From Sutterella massiliensis (GTDB lineage: Bacteria > Pseudomonadota > Gammaproteobacteria > Burkholderiales > Burkholderiaceae_F), in contig NZ_JACJJC010000001.1 of NCBI RefSeq assembly GCF_016899755.1, positions 62,001-126,000 of the forward strand: 64,000 nucleotides of DNA, in the 5' to 3' direction. The notes beneath the pieces were generated by a model. It ran no database searches. It worked only from the letters and a program-made list of their open reading frames with translations, and was not told the origin of the DNA. Below, in pieces: positions 1 through 6,763 of this stretch. Position 1 is the stretch's first letter, and every line of letters starts with the position of its first letter. The position numbers and the translations under genes were made by a program.

Positions 1-22
1 GTGAGCCAATCAGATAACGCAT
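1..22 (-). CDS. Start of an unidentified gene (partial)
   Basis: On the minus strand an ATG at 22 opens a frame reading M-R-Y-L-I-G-S before the window ends. An AGGAAAG ribosome-binding sequence sits about six bases upstream of it. It lies 13 bases past the ruvX stop on the same strand, so it is probably the next gene of the ruvX operon. Seven residues are too few to name a family. Confidence 0.35.
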
Positions 23-35
23 GTTCAACTTTCCT

Positions 36-446
36 TTAGGACGCACTGTCGAGTTCGTTGAAGAACTGCTGCAGGATGACGGCGGCGGCCTCGTCGTCGA
101 TCTTCTCACGCCCGCTCTCAACCTCAACGGACGAGAAGCGCTCGTCCACGGTGAAGGTCGGTCGCTTCAAGCGAGCGCCGAGCTGCCGCGCGAAGCGCTC
201 GCAACGCGCCGTGAGCGTACTCGGCGCCCCATCGCCAAGCCTTGGCACGCCCACGACGAAAGCGACGGGCGCCCACTCGGTCGCAAGCGCCTCAACGCGC
301 GCCCAGCGGGCCTCGTTTGTCGGCGTAACTGCAATCTCAAGCGGTCGCGCCTCTCGCGTCAGCGTATTGCCGATAGCCACACCTGTTCGTGCAAGGCCGA
401 AATCGAAGCAAAGGATCGTGCCGTCAGGCAGTCTCTTTTTCTGCAT
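36..446 (-). CDS. ruvX: RuvX/YqgF family Holliday junction resolvase-like nuclease
   Basis: The 136-residue protein has the length and RNase H-like fold signature of the YqgF/RuvX family. The first acidic residue is in CFDFGLARTG (D15), followed by the VDERFSS motif and the late DDEAAA motif, which give the usual metal-binding set. The family is linked to pre-16S rRNA 5'-end maturation and to Holliday junction resolution; the sequence alone does not decide which role applies here. It is transcribed away from the YbaK gene. No good Shine-Dalgarno sequence is visible before the ATG at 446. Confidence 0.93.
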   Translation of the reverse strand: MQKKRLPDGTILCFDFGLARTGVAIGNTLTREARPLEIAVTPTNEARWARVEALATEWAPVAFVVGVPRLGDGAPSTLTARCERFARQLGARLKRPTFTVDERFSSVEVESGREKIDDEAAAVILQQFFNELDSAS

Positions 447-490
447 GTTCGATTGCTATTTGATCTGAGTAAACATTCTCTTTGTTGACT

Positions 491-568
491 ATGTCGTCGA
501 CACATGACGACATGCGATCGGCGTATTCTACGGCGCTTCGAAAAGCCCTTCGACTTTCTTCGAAGCGC
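491..568. repeat. Two inverted repeats in the ruvX / ybaK divergent spacer
   Basis: ATGTCGTC at 491-498 is mirrored by GACGACAT at 506-513 across 7 bases. GCGCTTCGAA at 533-542 is mirrored by TTCGAAGCGC at 559-568 across 16 bases. Both lie between divergent start codons. The first could be an operator. The second could be an operator pair or a hairpin in the leader of the downstream gene. No known regulator motif is recognised. Confidence 0.45.
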
Positions 569-606
569 AATGATTCTTTCTTTTACCTGACCGGGAGCGG
601 CTTCCA

Positions 607-1152
607 ATGGTTGAGAACGTCTTTGAAAAACTCTGCGAACTTTTTGACAAAGGCGGCGCCCGCTATCGCGTCATGCATCACCCTGCGAGCGGCAAATCGA
701 GCCAGTCGGTCGCCGAAATTCGCGGCACGGAACTCGGCCAGGGTGCCAAAGCGCTCTGCTGTACGGTCAAAGGCAACGGCGTGAAACTCCATGTCCTCGG
801 AATCCTCCCTGCCGACAAGCAGGCGGATCTGCATAAGCTCGCCGCGGCTGTGGGTGGCCGACGCGCTGCGCTCGCAAGTCCCGAAGAAGTCATGGATCTC
901 ACAGGAAGTGTCTTTGGTGCCGTCCCGCCTGTGAGCTTTACCGACGCACTCGTTGTCGTTGCCGATCCGTCGCTCTTTACGCGCTACGAGGAAATCGCTT
1001 TCAACGCCGGACGTCTCGACGCTTCAATCATCATCCGAACGGAAGACTATCGCCGTATTGTTGCGCCCCAAGAAGCCGACTTCCTTCGCGAAGCTGCGCC
1101 CGAAAGCGATCCCGCGCCAGAACCCGCCCAAGTCGGTACGCAAAGCGCCTGA
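607..1152 (+). CDS. YbaK/EbsC family aminoacyl-tRNA deacylase
   Basis: This 181-residue protein matches the YbaK/EbsC fold of trans-editing enzymes that remove wrongly attached amino acids (Ala, Cys or similar) from tRNA-Pro. The conserved lysine in the GAKALCC segment (K48) and the late glycine-rich GSVFGAVPP segment fit the family. The C-terminal 20 or so residues are Pro/Glu/Ala-rich and probably disordered. A GGGAG ribosome-binding site at 593-597 supports the ATG at 607. Whether it is a YbaK, a ProX or another subtype cannot be told from motifs alone. Confidence 0.85.
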   Translation: MVENVFEKLCELFDKGGARYRVMHHPASGKSSQSVAEIRGTELGQGAKALCCTVKGNGVKLHVLGILPADKQADLHKLAAAVGGRRAALASPEEVMDLTGSVFGAVPPVSFTDALVVVADPSLFTRYEEIAFNAGRLDASIIIRTEDYRRIVAPQEADFLREAAPESDPAPEPAQVGTQSA

Positions 1153-1179
1153 AGCCTAACACCGTTAACTTTCTCAGCC

Positions 1180-1215
1180 GCAGGCGTCAAGGTTTCGGCG
1201 CCTGCTCGACTTTTG
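1180..1215 (+). terminator. Weak intrinsic terminator after the YbaK gene
   Basis: GCAGGCG at 1180-1186 pairs with CGCCTGC at 1199-1205, and a short T run follows at 1211-1214. The stem is good, but the T tract is short and displaced, so this may only be a partial stop. Confidence 0.35.
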
Positions 1216-1243
1216 ACTCTCAATACGCTTTGATGCAATCCAA

Positions 1244-1696
1244 ATGAACGTCTTTAACGACATGCTCGTCAATGCACTGACGCCTATCACGCTCATCTCG
1301 GGCGTGGGGCTGCTGATGCTCTGCATGACGACTCGCTACAACCACGCAACAGACCGCATTCGTCAGCTCATCAAGAAGCGAGAAGACGGCGGCTGGCGCA
1401 ACGAACCCGACATTGATCGCGAAATCCGCTTGATCTACAAGCGCGCCCGTTACCTGCGCATTGCGATGCTTTCGCTCACCCTTTCGGCCGTCTGCTCGGG
1501 TCTGCTCGTCGCCACAAACGTCTTTGCGCACTTCTCGCAGGTCAATCTCGTGACGGTCTCGGCCGTGTGGCTCGTCCTTGCACTTGGCCTCATTGTTGCG
1601 TCAACACTCTCATTCTGCGTCGAGGTCACGATTTCCCTGCACGCACTCGGCATGGCCGTCAAGCACCTACCCGGCCGCAAGTCCAACGCCCAATAA
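1244..1696 (+). CDS. DUF2721 family membrane protein, copy 1
   Basis: The 150-residue protein has an N-terminal hydrophobic segment (NALTPITLISGVGLLMLCMT) and two further transmembrane stretches near residues 69-90 and 103-128. Between the first two lies a charged loop with the NHATDRIRQL motif. This is the layout of DUF2721 proteins, which are small inner-membrane proteins of unknown function. It is followed after 8 bases by a paralogue sharing the same N-terminal motif, so the two are probably co-transcribed and may form one complex. Confidence 0.85.
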   Translation: MNVFNDMLVNALTPITLISGVGLLMLCMTTRYNHATDRIRQLIKKREDGGWRNEPDIDREIRLIYKRARYLRIAMLSLTLSAVCSGLLVATNVFAHFSQVNLVTVSAVWLVLALGLIVASTLSFCVEVTISLHALGMAVKHLPGRKSNAQ

Positions 1697-1704
1697 GAAA
1701 CATC

Positions 1705-2163
1705 ATGCTGAGCATTGTCGAATTCAATCAGGCGCTCGCGGGCGCCCTCACGCCGATTACCCTCATCTCGGGCGTAGGCCTGCTGATGATCTGCATGACG
1801 AATCGCTACAACCATGCGACAAACCGCATCCGTCAATTGATGGCCAAGCGCGACACGAGCGAAGCACGCTTCGAACCCGATATTGATGCGGAAATCGAGA
1901 TCATCTATCTGCGCGCGTCGCTGCTGCGCCGAGGCGTTCTCTCCGTCGCCATTTCAGCGGTCTTTTCCGCGCTGCTTGTGACCGTGAGCGTCTGCTCGCG
2001 CTTTTTCGACATCGACTTGAGTGCGCTCGAAGGCATCACGCTCGTCGCCGCCATTACGCTCATCGTCGTCTCCGCCCTGCTTTTCTCGGCAGAAATCGGA
2101 CTCTCGCTCAAAGCGCTCGGTCTGGCGATCTCGCACCTGCCGCAAGTCGAAGACGAGAAGTAA
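1705..2163 (+). CDS. DUF2721 family membrane protein, copy 2
   Basis: This 152-residue paralogue repeats the LTPITLISGVGLLM segment and the RYNHATNRIRQL loop of its upstream neighbour, with the same three-helix layout. I chose the ATG at 1705 because it starts just after the stop of copy 1 and aligns with the start of copy 1. A longer frame is open further upstream but would run inside copy 1. The gene ends 18 bases from the stop of the convergent patatin gene, with no terminator between them. The function is unknown. Confidence 0.85.
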   Translation: MLSIVEFNQALAGALTPITLISGVGLLMICMTNRYNHATNRIRQLMAKRDTSEARFEPDIDAEIEIIYLRASLLRRGVLSVAISAVFSALLVTVSVCSRFFDIDLSALEGITLVAAITLIVVSALLFSAEIGLSLKALGLAISHLPQVEDEK

Positions 2164-2181
2164 CCGCGAGCAGCGTCGGCT

Positions 2182-4440
2182 TTAGTCGCGGCGCCCCCAC
2201 AGGAAGAAGAACGCGGATTCGTCGCCGAAGGTACGCCCGTAGCTAAAGAAAAGCGGACCGATCAGGCTGTCGATCCCAACATAGACCGACCCGGCGTAAT
2301 GCCAGTCGTCGTCCGAACTTTCGCTTGTCTTCGGCGCATTCGGATTCCAAGCGCGCCCGGCCTCAGCTGCAGCACCGATCCAAACCGGCTGCTTGATGGC
2401 ATCGAACGTACCGGAAATCTCACGGGCGAGCGAAAGCCGCCCGTACTGCATGCGCGAGCCGGTCCAGCGTCCGTACGCGGAGCCGGCGAGTCTCTTCGCG
2501 CCACCGAGCGAGAAGGCGCTCGAAACGGTCGAACGGCCGACCTCGCCGCTAAAAGTGAGGGTCCAACGTCCGACGGAATACGGTACAAGCGCGTCAACCG
2601 AGTAGTACTCGTCGCCACCCTCGTTGCCGGATGTATCGTTCGTAAGGCGCCCCAAAGCCGAGAATCGCACCCCGCGCGTCGGGAAATTGATGTTGTCGAG
2701 CGTGTCGTAAAGGAATTCGCCGCCCAAGTACCAACTCGAGAACTTATCGCTCGTCCCCTCAACACCGACTTCCTGCGAAGACTTCGTACGAATCCAGCCA
2801 AGAGATGCGCCCGCAAAGCCCAATCGATCGATCTCGCGGCCGAGCATGAAATCGACAAGCAGCGTCTCGTTGCGCCGCCGCTCGACCGGATCGCCGTACT
2901 CATAGACATCAAAGGGCTCTCTCGCGTACTCCACCTTCGGCTGGATAAACCAAGGCGACCCAGCCCCAAGCGGCTGATAAAACTCGCTTGTAAAGCGCCG
3001 CTCTTCGCCCACCTGAATTTCGTTGCGCCACTCCGCACCCCAGTCGTTCAAAAGGTTCCAGGAGTGTGAGAAGAGCAGATTGAACGAATTGTCCGCTTCG
3101 AAATTCGTCTGCACCGAACCGCCAAGCCGCACGCTCGAATAGCCGCGGCGCTTCTCGCGCGGCTCGAAGACGAGCACTTCGGTGCCGTTAGGCCCCGGAT
3201 CGAAGCGATACGTAATGGTTTCGAAGTTGCCTTCGGCCCAAACACGACGCGACGCATCGTCGAGTTCAGCATTCGTGACGGGCTTGTCAGCCGAGATGTC
3301 GGCCACGTTAAGAACACGCTCGGGCGCAACCGCCGATCGCCGACGCGATGCGACGCGGATGTCGGAGAGCCGGTGCACTTTGCGAGCGTCTTCATCAGCA
3401 AAAGGCCGCATGCGCGTCTCGTTCCACGCTAGGAATTCCGCTCTCGGGCGCGCAAATTTAAGGAGCGCCGCCTGCGATTTGCGCGCAGCCTCTTCGCCGC
3501 GCTTGATGATGTCGGCGCTGCGCTTCAGGTCCGCACTTGTAAAACCCTCGAGATCGGGCGTGATGAGAACGTCTTCGTCGGTGAGGCTCGCGAGCGACTC
3601 GCGCACGTTCTGCTCCGTGAGTAGGTTCACCATCTGCGCCATGACGCCGACAACCGAGTTGAGTTCGCTTCGCTTTGAGAGGGGAGTACCGACATTGACG
3701 ACGATCAGCACCTCCGCTCCCATGCTGCGCGCGAGCTCTACCGGGAGGTTATCCACAAGCCCTCCATCGACAAGAAGCTTGCGGTGATAGGGCAGTGGCG
3801 CAAACACGCCAGGCAGCGACATGGACGCCCGCATAGCCTGACCGAGCGTGCAGTCCTTCTGCATGACGACGCGCTCGCCCGAAACGAGATCCGTCGCTGT
3901 GGACGCAAACGGCACGGAGAGACGGGCTAAGTCTTCGATCATCGACACCGTGCCCGTTTTCTCGTTAAGAAAGAGCGCGAGCTCTTCGGAGGGCACGAAA
4001 CTGTCGGGCAACGTCGGTACGCCGTCGGCTCCGATTTCGATGCCGCTCGAAGGCAGACTTTTATAGTCGTCGAGCTTGCGACGGAAAGGCAGAATGGCAC
4101 GATCCGGACGCGGGGCGAGCATTTGATCCCAATCCACGCCCAGCACCGTCGACTCGAGCTGCTCGTAGGAGAAACCCGCCGCGTACGCGCCACCTACCAT
4201 AGCACCCATGGACGTCCCGGCGATCACGTCGACGCGAATCCCCATTTCTTCCAGCACCTTAATGACGCCGACGTGCGCGAAGCCTCTGGCACCGCCCCCG
4301 GAGAGCACTAGCCCGACGCAAGGCCGGTTTTCGGCACGACAACGTGCACGCACTTCTTCAGGCGTCTGCGCACTAGCAACTGCCGCACTCATGCAAAGCG
4401 CGACAATTGCTGCCGCTTTGATTTTTTTTGCGGAAACCAT
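2182..4440 (-). CDS. Patatin-like phospholipase with POTRA and beta-barrel domains (type Vd autotransporter, PlpD/FplA-like)
   Basis: The 752-residue protein starts with a signal peptide ending near ASAQ (residue 25). A patatin lipase domain follows with GGGARG (48-53, oxyanion hole), GTSMG (75-79, nucleophile S77) and DGG (D225), which is an intact Ser-Asp dyad. After about residue 350 comes a POTRA-like region, then a C-terminal half of alternating beta strands typical of an Omp85/BamA-type barrel, ending in an aromatic-rich FFFLWGRRD. This order is that of type Vd secretion proteins, which are thought to place a phospholipase A at the cell surface. The ATG at 4440 was chosen because it gives the signal peptide; the frame is open further upstream. 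Confidence 0.9.
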   Translation of the reverse strand: MVSAKKIKAAAIVALCMSAAVASAQTPEEVRARCRAENRPCVGLVLSGGGARGFAHVGVIKVLEEMGIRVDVIAGTSMGAMVGGAYAAGFSYEQLESTVLGVDWDQMLAPRPDRAILPFRRKLDDYKSLPSSGIEIGADGVPTLPDSFVPSEELALFLNEKTGTVSMIEDLARLSVPFASTATDLVSGERVVMQKDCTLGQAMRASMSLPGVFAPLPYHRKLLVDGGLVDNLPVELARSMGAEVLIVVNVGTPLSKRSELNSVVGVMAQMVNLLTEQNVRESLASLTDEDVLITPDLEGFTSADLKRSADIIKRGEEAARKSQAALLKFARPRAEFLAWNETRMRPFADEDARKVHRLSDIRVASRRRSAVAPERVLNVADISADKPVTNAELDDASRRVWAEGNFETITYRFDPGPNGTEVLVFEPREKRRGYSSVRLGGSVQTNFEADNSFNLLFSHSWNLLNDWGAEWRNEIQVGEERRFTSEFYQPLGAGSPWFIQPKVEYAREPFDVYEYGDPVERRRNETLLVDFMLGREIDRLGFAGASLGWIRTKSSQEVGVEGTSDKFSSWYLGGEFLYDTLDNINFPTRGVRFSALGRLTNDTSGNEGGDEYYSVDALVPYSVGRWTLTFSGEVGRSTVSSAFSLGGAKRLAGSAYGRWTGSRMQYGRLSLAREISGTFDAIKQPVWIGAAAEAGRAWNPNAPKTSESSDDDWHYAGSVYVGIDSLIGPLFFSYGRTFGDESAFFFLWGRRD

Positions 4441-4573
4441 GCCCGAACTCTCGCTTCGAACCGACGCCGAGCTCGAGCTTGTTTCGGAGACGGTAGACTT
4501 ATCGAACAACAACGAGACCCCGCCCGGAGGCGGCGGAGACCCGACACTTCCACACAGTTTACGAGGTTTTTGC

Positions 4574-5596
4574 ATGCGGATTTTCCTCACCGGCGGCATG
4601 GGCTTCATCGGCTCGCATACCGCAGTCGTACTGCTTGAAGCTGGCCACGACGTCACGCTTTACGACAACCTGTCCAATGCCGACGCCGACGTCGTCGATC
4701 GCATCGAAGTCATTACCGGCAAGCGGCCGACCTTTATTGAAGGTGACATCCGTGACGGCGTACTGCTTGAAAAGGCACTCAAAGAGAGCGGTGCCGAGGT
4801 AGTGATTCACTTTGCGGGCCTCAAGGCCGTCGGCGAATCCGTCGAAAAGCCCCTCGAGTATTACGACAACAACATCGTCGGAACCGTTCGCCTGATGCAG
4901 GCCATGAGAAATGCAGGCGTCAGCCGCCTCATTTTCTCTTCATCCTCAACCGTATACGGGACGCCTGAAAAGCTTCCGCTCACGGAAGACTGCCCGACGG
5001 GCGAAGCCACGAATCCCTACGGACGCACGAAGCTGCACATCGAACAGATTCTTGCCGATTGCGCCAAGGCCGATCCGTCGCTCTCGGTCGTGTGCCTGCG
5101 CTACTTCAATCCGATCGGCGCGCATCCGTCGGGCCTCATTGGCGAGGACCCCAACGGCATCCCCAACAACCTCCTTCCCTACGTGGCACGCGTGGCCAAC
5201 GGCCGCTTGCCCGAACTTGCCGTCTTCGGAAGCGATTACGACACGCCCGACGGCACGGGCGTGCGCGACTACATCCACGTAATGGACCTCGCAGAAGGCC
5301 ATGCCAAAGCCATCCCTTACGCAGTGGCGCACACGGGCTGGATTGCTGTCAACCTCGGCTGCGGCCGCGGCTACAGCGTGCTTGAAGTCATCCGAGCGTT
5401 CGAGAAAGCGAGCGGTCGACGGGTTCCCTACCGTCTCGCCGAACGCCGCCCGGGCGACATTGCTGCCAACTGGTGTGATCCGACGCTTGCCAAAGAACTT
5501 TTCGGCTGGGAAGCCAAGTACGACATTGATGCGATGTGCCGCGACAGCTGGCGCTTTGAGTCTATGCGTGCGGCGCAAAAACAGCGCGCCGACTGA
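4574..5596 (+). CDS. galE: UDP-glucose 4-epimerase
   Basis: This 340-residue extended short-chain dehydrogenase interconverts UDP-glucose and UDP-galactose for LPS or capsule sugars. It has the NAD-binding TGGMGFIGSH motif near residue 6, the FSSSSTVYG serine segment and the YGRTK (YxxxK) catalytic pair. The family's C-terminal RPGDIAANWCDP segment is also present. The ATG at 4574 is preceded by a GAGG sequence at 4563-4566. The gene diverges from the patatin gene across 133 bases and converges on the rmlD-like gene. Confidence 0.95.
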   Translation: MRIFLTGGMGFIGSHTAVVLLEAGHDVTLYDNLSNADADVVDRIEVITGKRPTFIEGDIRDGVLLEKALKESGAEVVIHFAGLKAVGESVEKPLEYYDNNIVGTVRLMQAMRNAGVSRLIFSSSSTVYGTPEKLPLTEDCPTGEATNPYGRTKLHIEQILADCAKADPSLSVVCLRYFNPIGAHPSGLIGEDPNGIPNNLLPYVARVANGRLPELAVFGSDYDTPDGTGVRDYIHVMDLAEGHAKAIPYAVAHTGWIAVNLGCGRGYSVLEVIRAFEKASGRRVPYRLAERRPGDIAANWCDPTLAKELFGWEAKYDIDAMCRDSWRFESMRAAQKQRAD

Positions 5597-5655
5597 AACG
5601 CCTGTCGCGAGTCGCTCGTAATGTCCATCCTGCGGCTCGTTGCTTAACAAAGCAG

Positions 5656-5692
5656 TAACGGCAGCGGCCTTTCGAGGCGCTGCCGTTATTTC
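5656..5692. terminator. Intrinsic terminator between galE and the rmlD-like gene
   Basis: AACGGCAGCG at 5657-5666 pairs perfectly with CGCTGCCGTT at 5678-5687 and is followed by ATTTCT. The genes on both sides converge, so the hairpin may serve both, mainly galE. Confidence 0.7.
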
Positions 5693-5716
5693 TCCCTCGG
5701 TTTGACACCGACTAAC

Positions 5717-6763
5717 TCAGTTTTCTTTGTCCAAGCATGTATCTGAGGCTTCTTCCATTCCCAAAAGGCGTGATTGCAAAAAGTTTTCCACGGACTTATC
5801 AACATAATAATTCCAAGAAAAACAATCAATTGCCATCAATCCACTGAGTTTTCCACAATTAAGCCTACAATTGGCCGGTCTTGCTCGGTCGTGCATTCGG
5901 CAGCCCTGAAGCGATTCGCCCGCGCGCCGCAACATTTCACTCTCGAACAAGCACCCGCGTTCGGCCAACTTAACCGCCCCCATGCCCAGAATAAGCTTCG
6001 CGAGCCGCAATCGATTGACAACGGGGCCAGGTTCCGCAAAGTGATAGATGCCGCGCGGAATCGTTACGTGCAGCGAATTCTGTGCGCCCTCATTCATAAG
6101 TTCGCGCTGCGTCGTCTGCACCGCGAGTTTTGCCGCACTCTCGTAAGAAGTGGGTCGTCCCCACTGATCGTTTCTCATGCGAGAGAGTCGGCCTGCAAGC
6201 GCTGCGTCAAGAACCTTGGAGACGAAGTCGCCTGGTGCGCCGTGAAGCCAACTCAGTCGAAAGATCAAATACCGAAATGTCGGGTTTTGTCGCCCGACGT
6301 GTTCGAGTGCCGCTTCACCCGCGCGCTTGCTTCTGCCGTAGACACCGAATGGCCGCGGCTTTTCAACTTCGGTTCGCATGCGGCTACCGCCGCCCGAAAA
6401 GACGTAATCGGTAGAAAAATGGATAAGCGAGGCGCCGTGCGCCGCACAAGCCTGCGCCAGCACTTCGGGGGCACGAGCATTCGCCCGCATCACGACGTCT
6501 AGGGCTGCAGAGTTCCGCGCTGCCGCCTGTGCCGCAGCAACATCGGTGAAGGCAGCCGCATTGACGACGACCCGTGGCGCAAGGCGAGAGAACGCTTCAT
6601 GCACGGCCTCTTGCTCCGCCGCATCGAGCAACGAGCGGCCGAGCGCCGCAACCCGCAGCGTCGGTGCCGTGTGCGCAAATTCGCGTGCGACAGCCTCCCC
6701 GAGCCGACCGTTCGCCCCCGTCAGCAGGACGTCCACGCTCATGCGTTCGTTGGCGTCGATCAT
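5717..6763 (-). CDS. rfbD: RmlD-like dTDP-4-dehydrorhamnose reductase family protein
   Basis: This SDR-fold protein carries TGANGRLGEA for NADPH binding, the FSTDYVFSG segment, a YGRSK (YxxxK) catalytic pair, RLSWLHG, and the C-terminal RPANCRL segment typical of RmlD. RmlD makes dTDP-L-rhamnose for O-antigen. The other rml genes are not nearby, so a related sugar reductase is possible. The C-terminal tail of about 30 residues is longer than usual. Start choice: the ATG at 6763 overlaps the uvrA stop by one base (TGATG). A GTG at 6766 and an ATG at 6742 are alternatives. Confidence 0.8.
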   Translation of the reverse strand: MIDANERMSVDVLLTGANGRLGEAVAREFAHTAPTLRVAALGRSLLDAAEQEAVHEAFSRLAPRVVVNAAAFTDVAAAQAAARNSAALDVVMRANARAPEVLAQACAAHGASLIHFSTDYVFSGGGSRMRTEVEKPRPFGVYGRSKRAGEAALEHVGRQNPTFRYLIFRLSWLHGAPGDFVSKVLDAALAGRLSRMRNDQWGRPTSYESAAKLAVQTTQRELMNEGAQNSLHVTIPRGIYHFAEPGPVVNRLRLAKLILGMGAVKLAERGCLFESEMLRRAGESLQGCRMHDRARPANCRLNCGKLSGLMAIDCFSWNYYVDKSVENFLQSRLLGMEEASDTCLDKEN

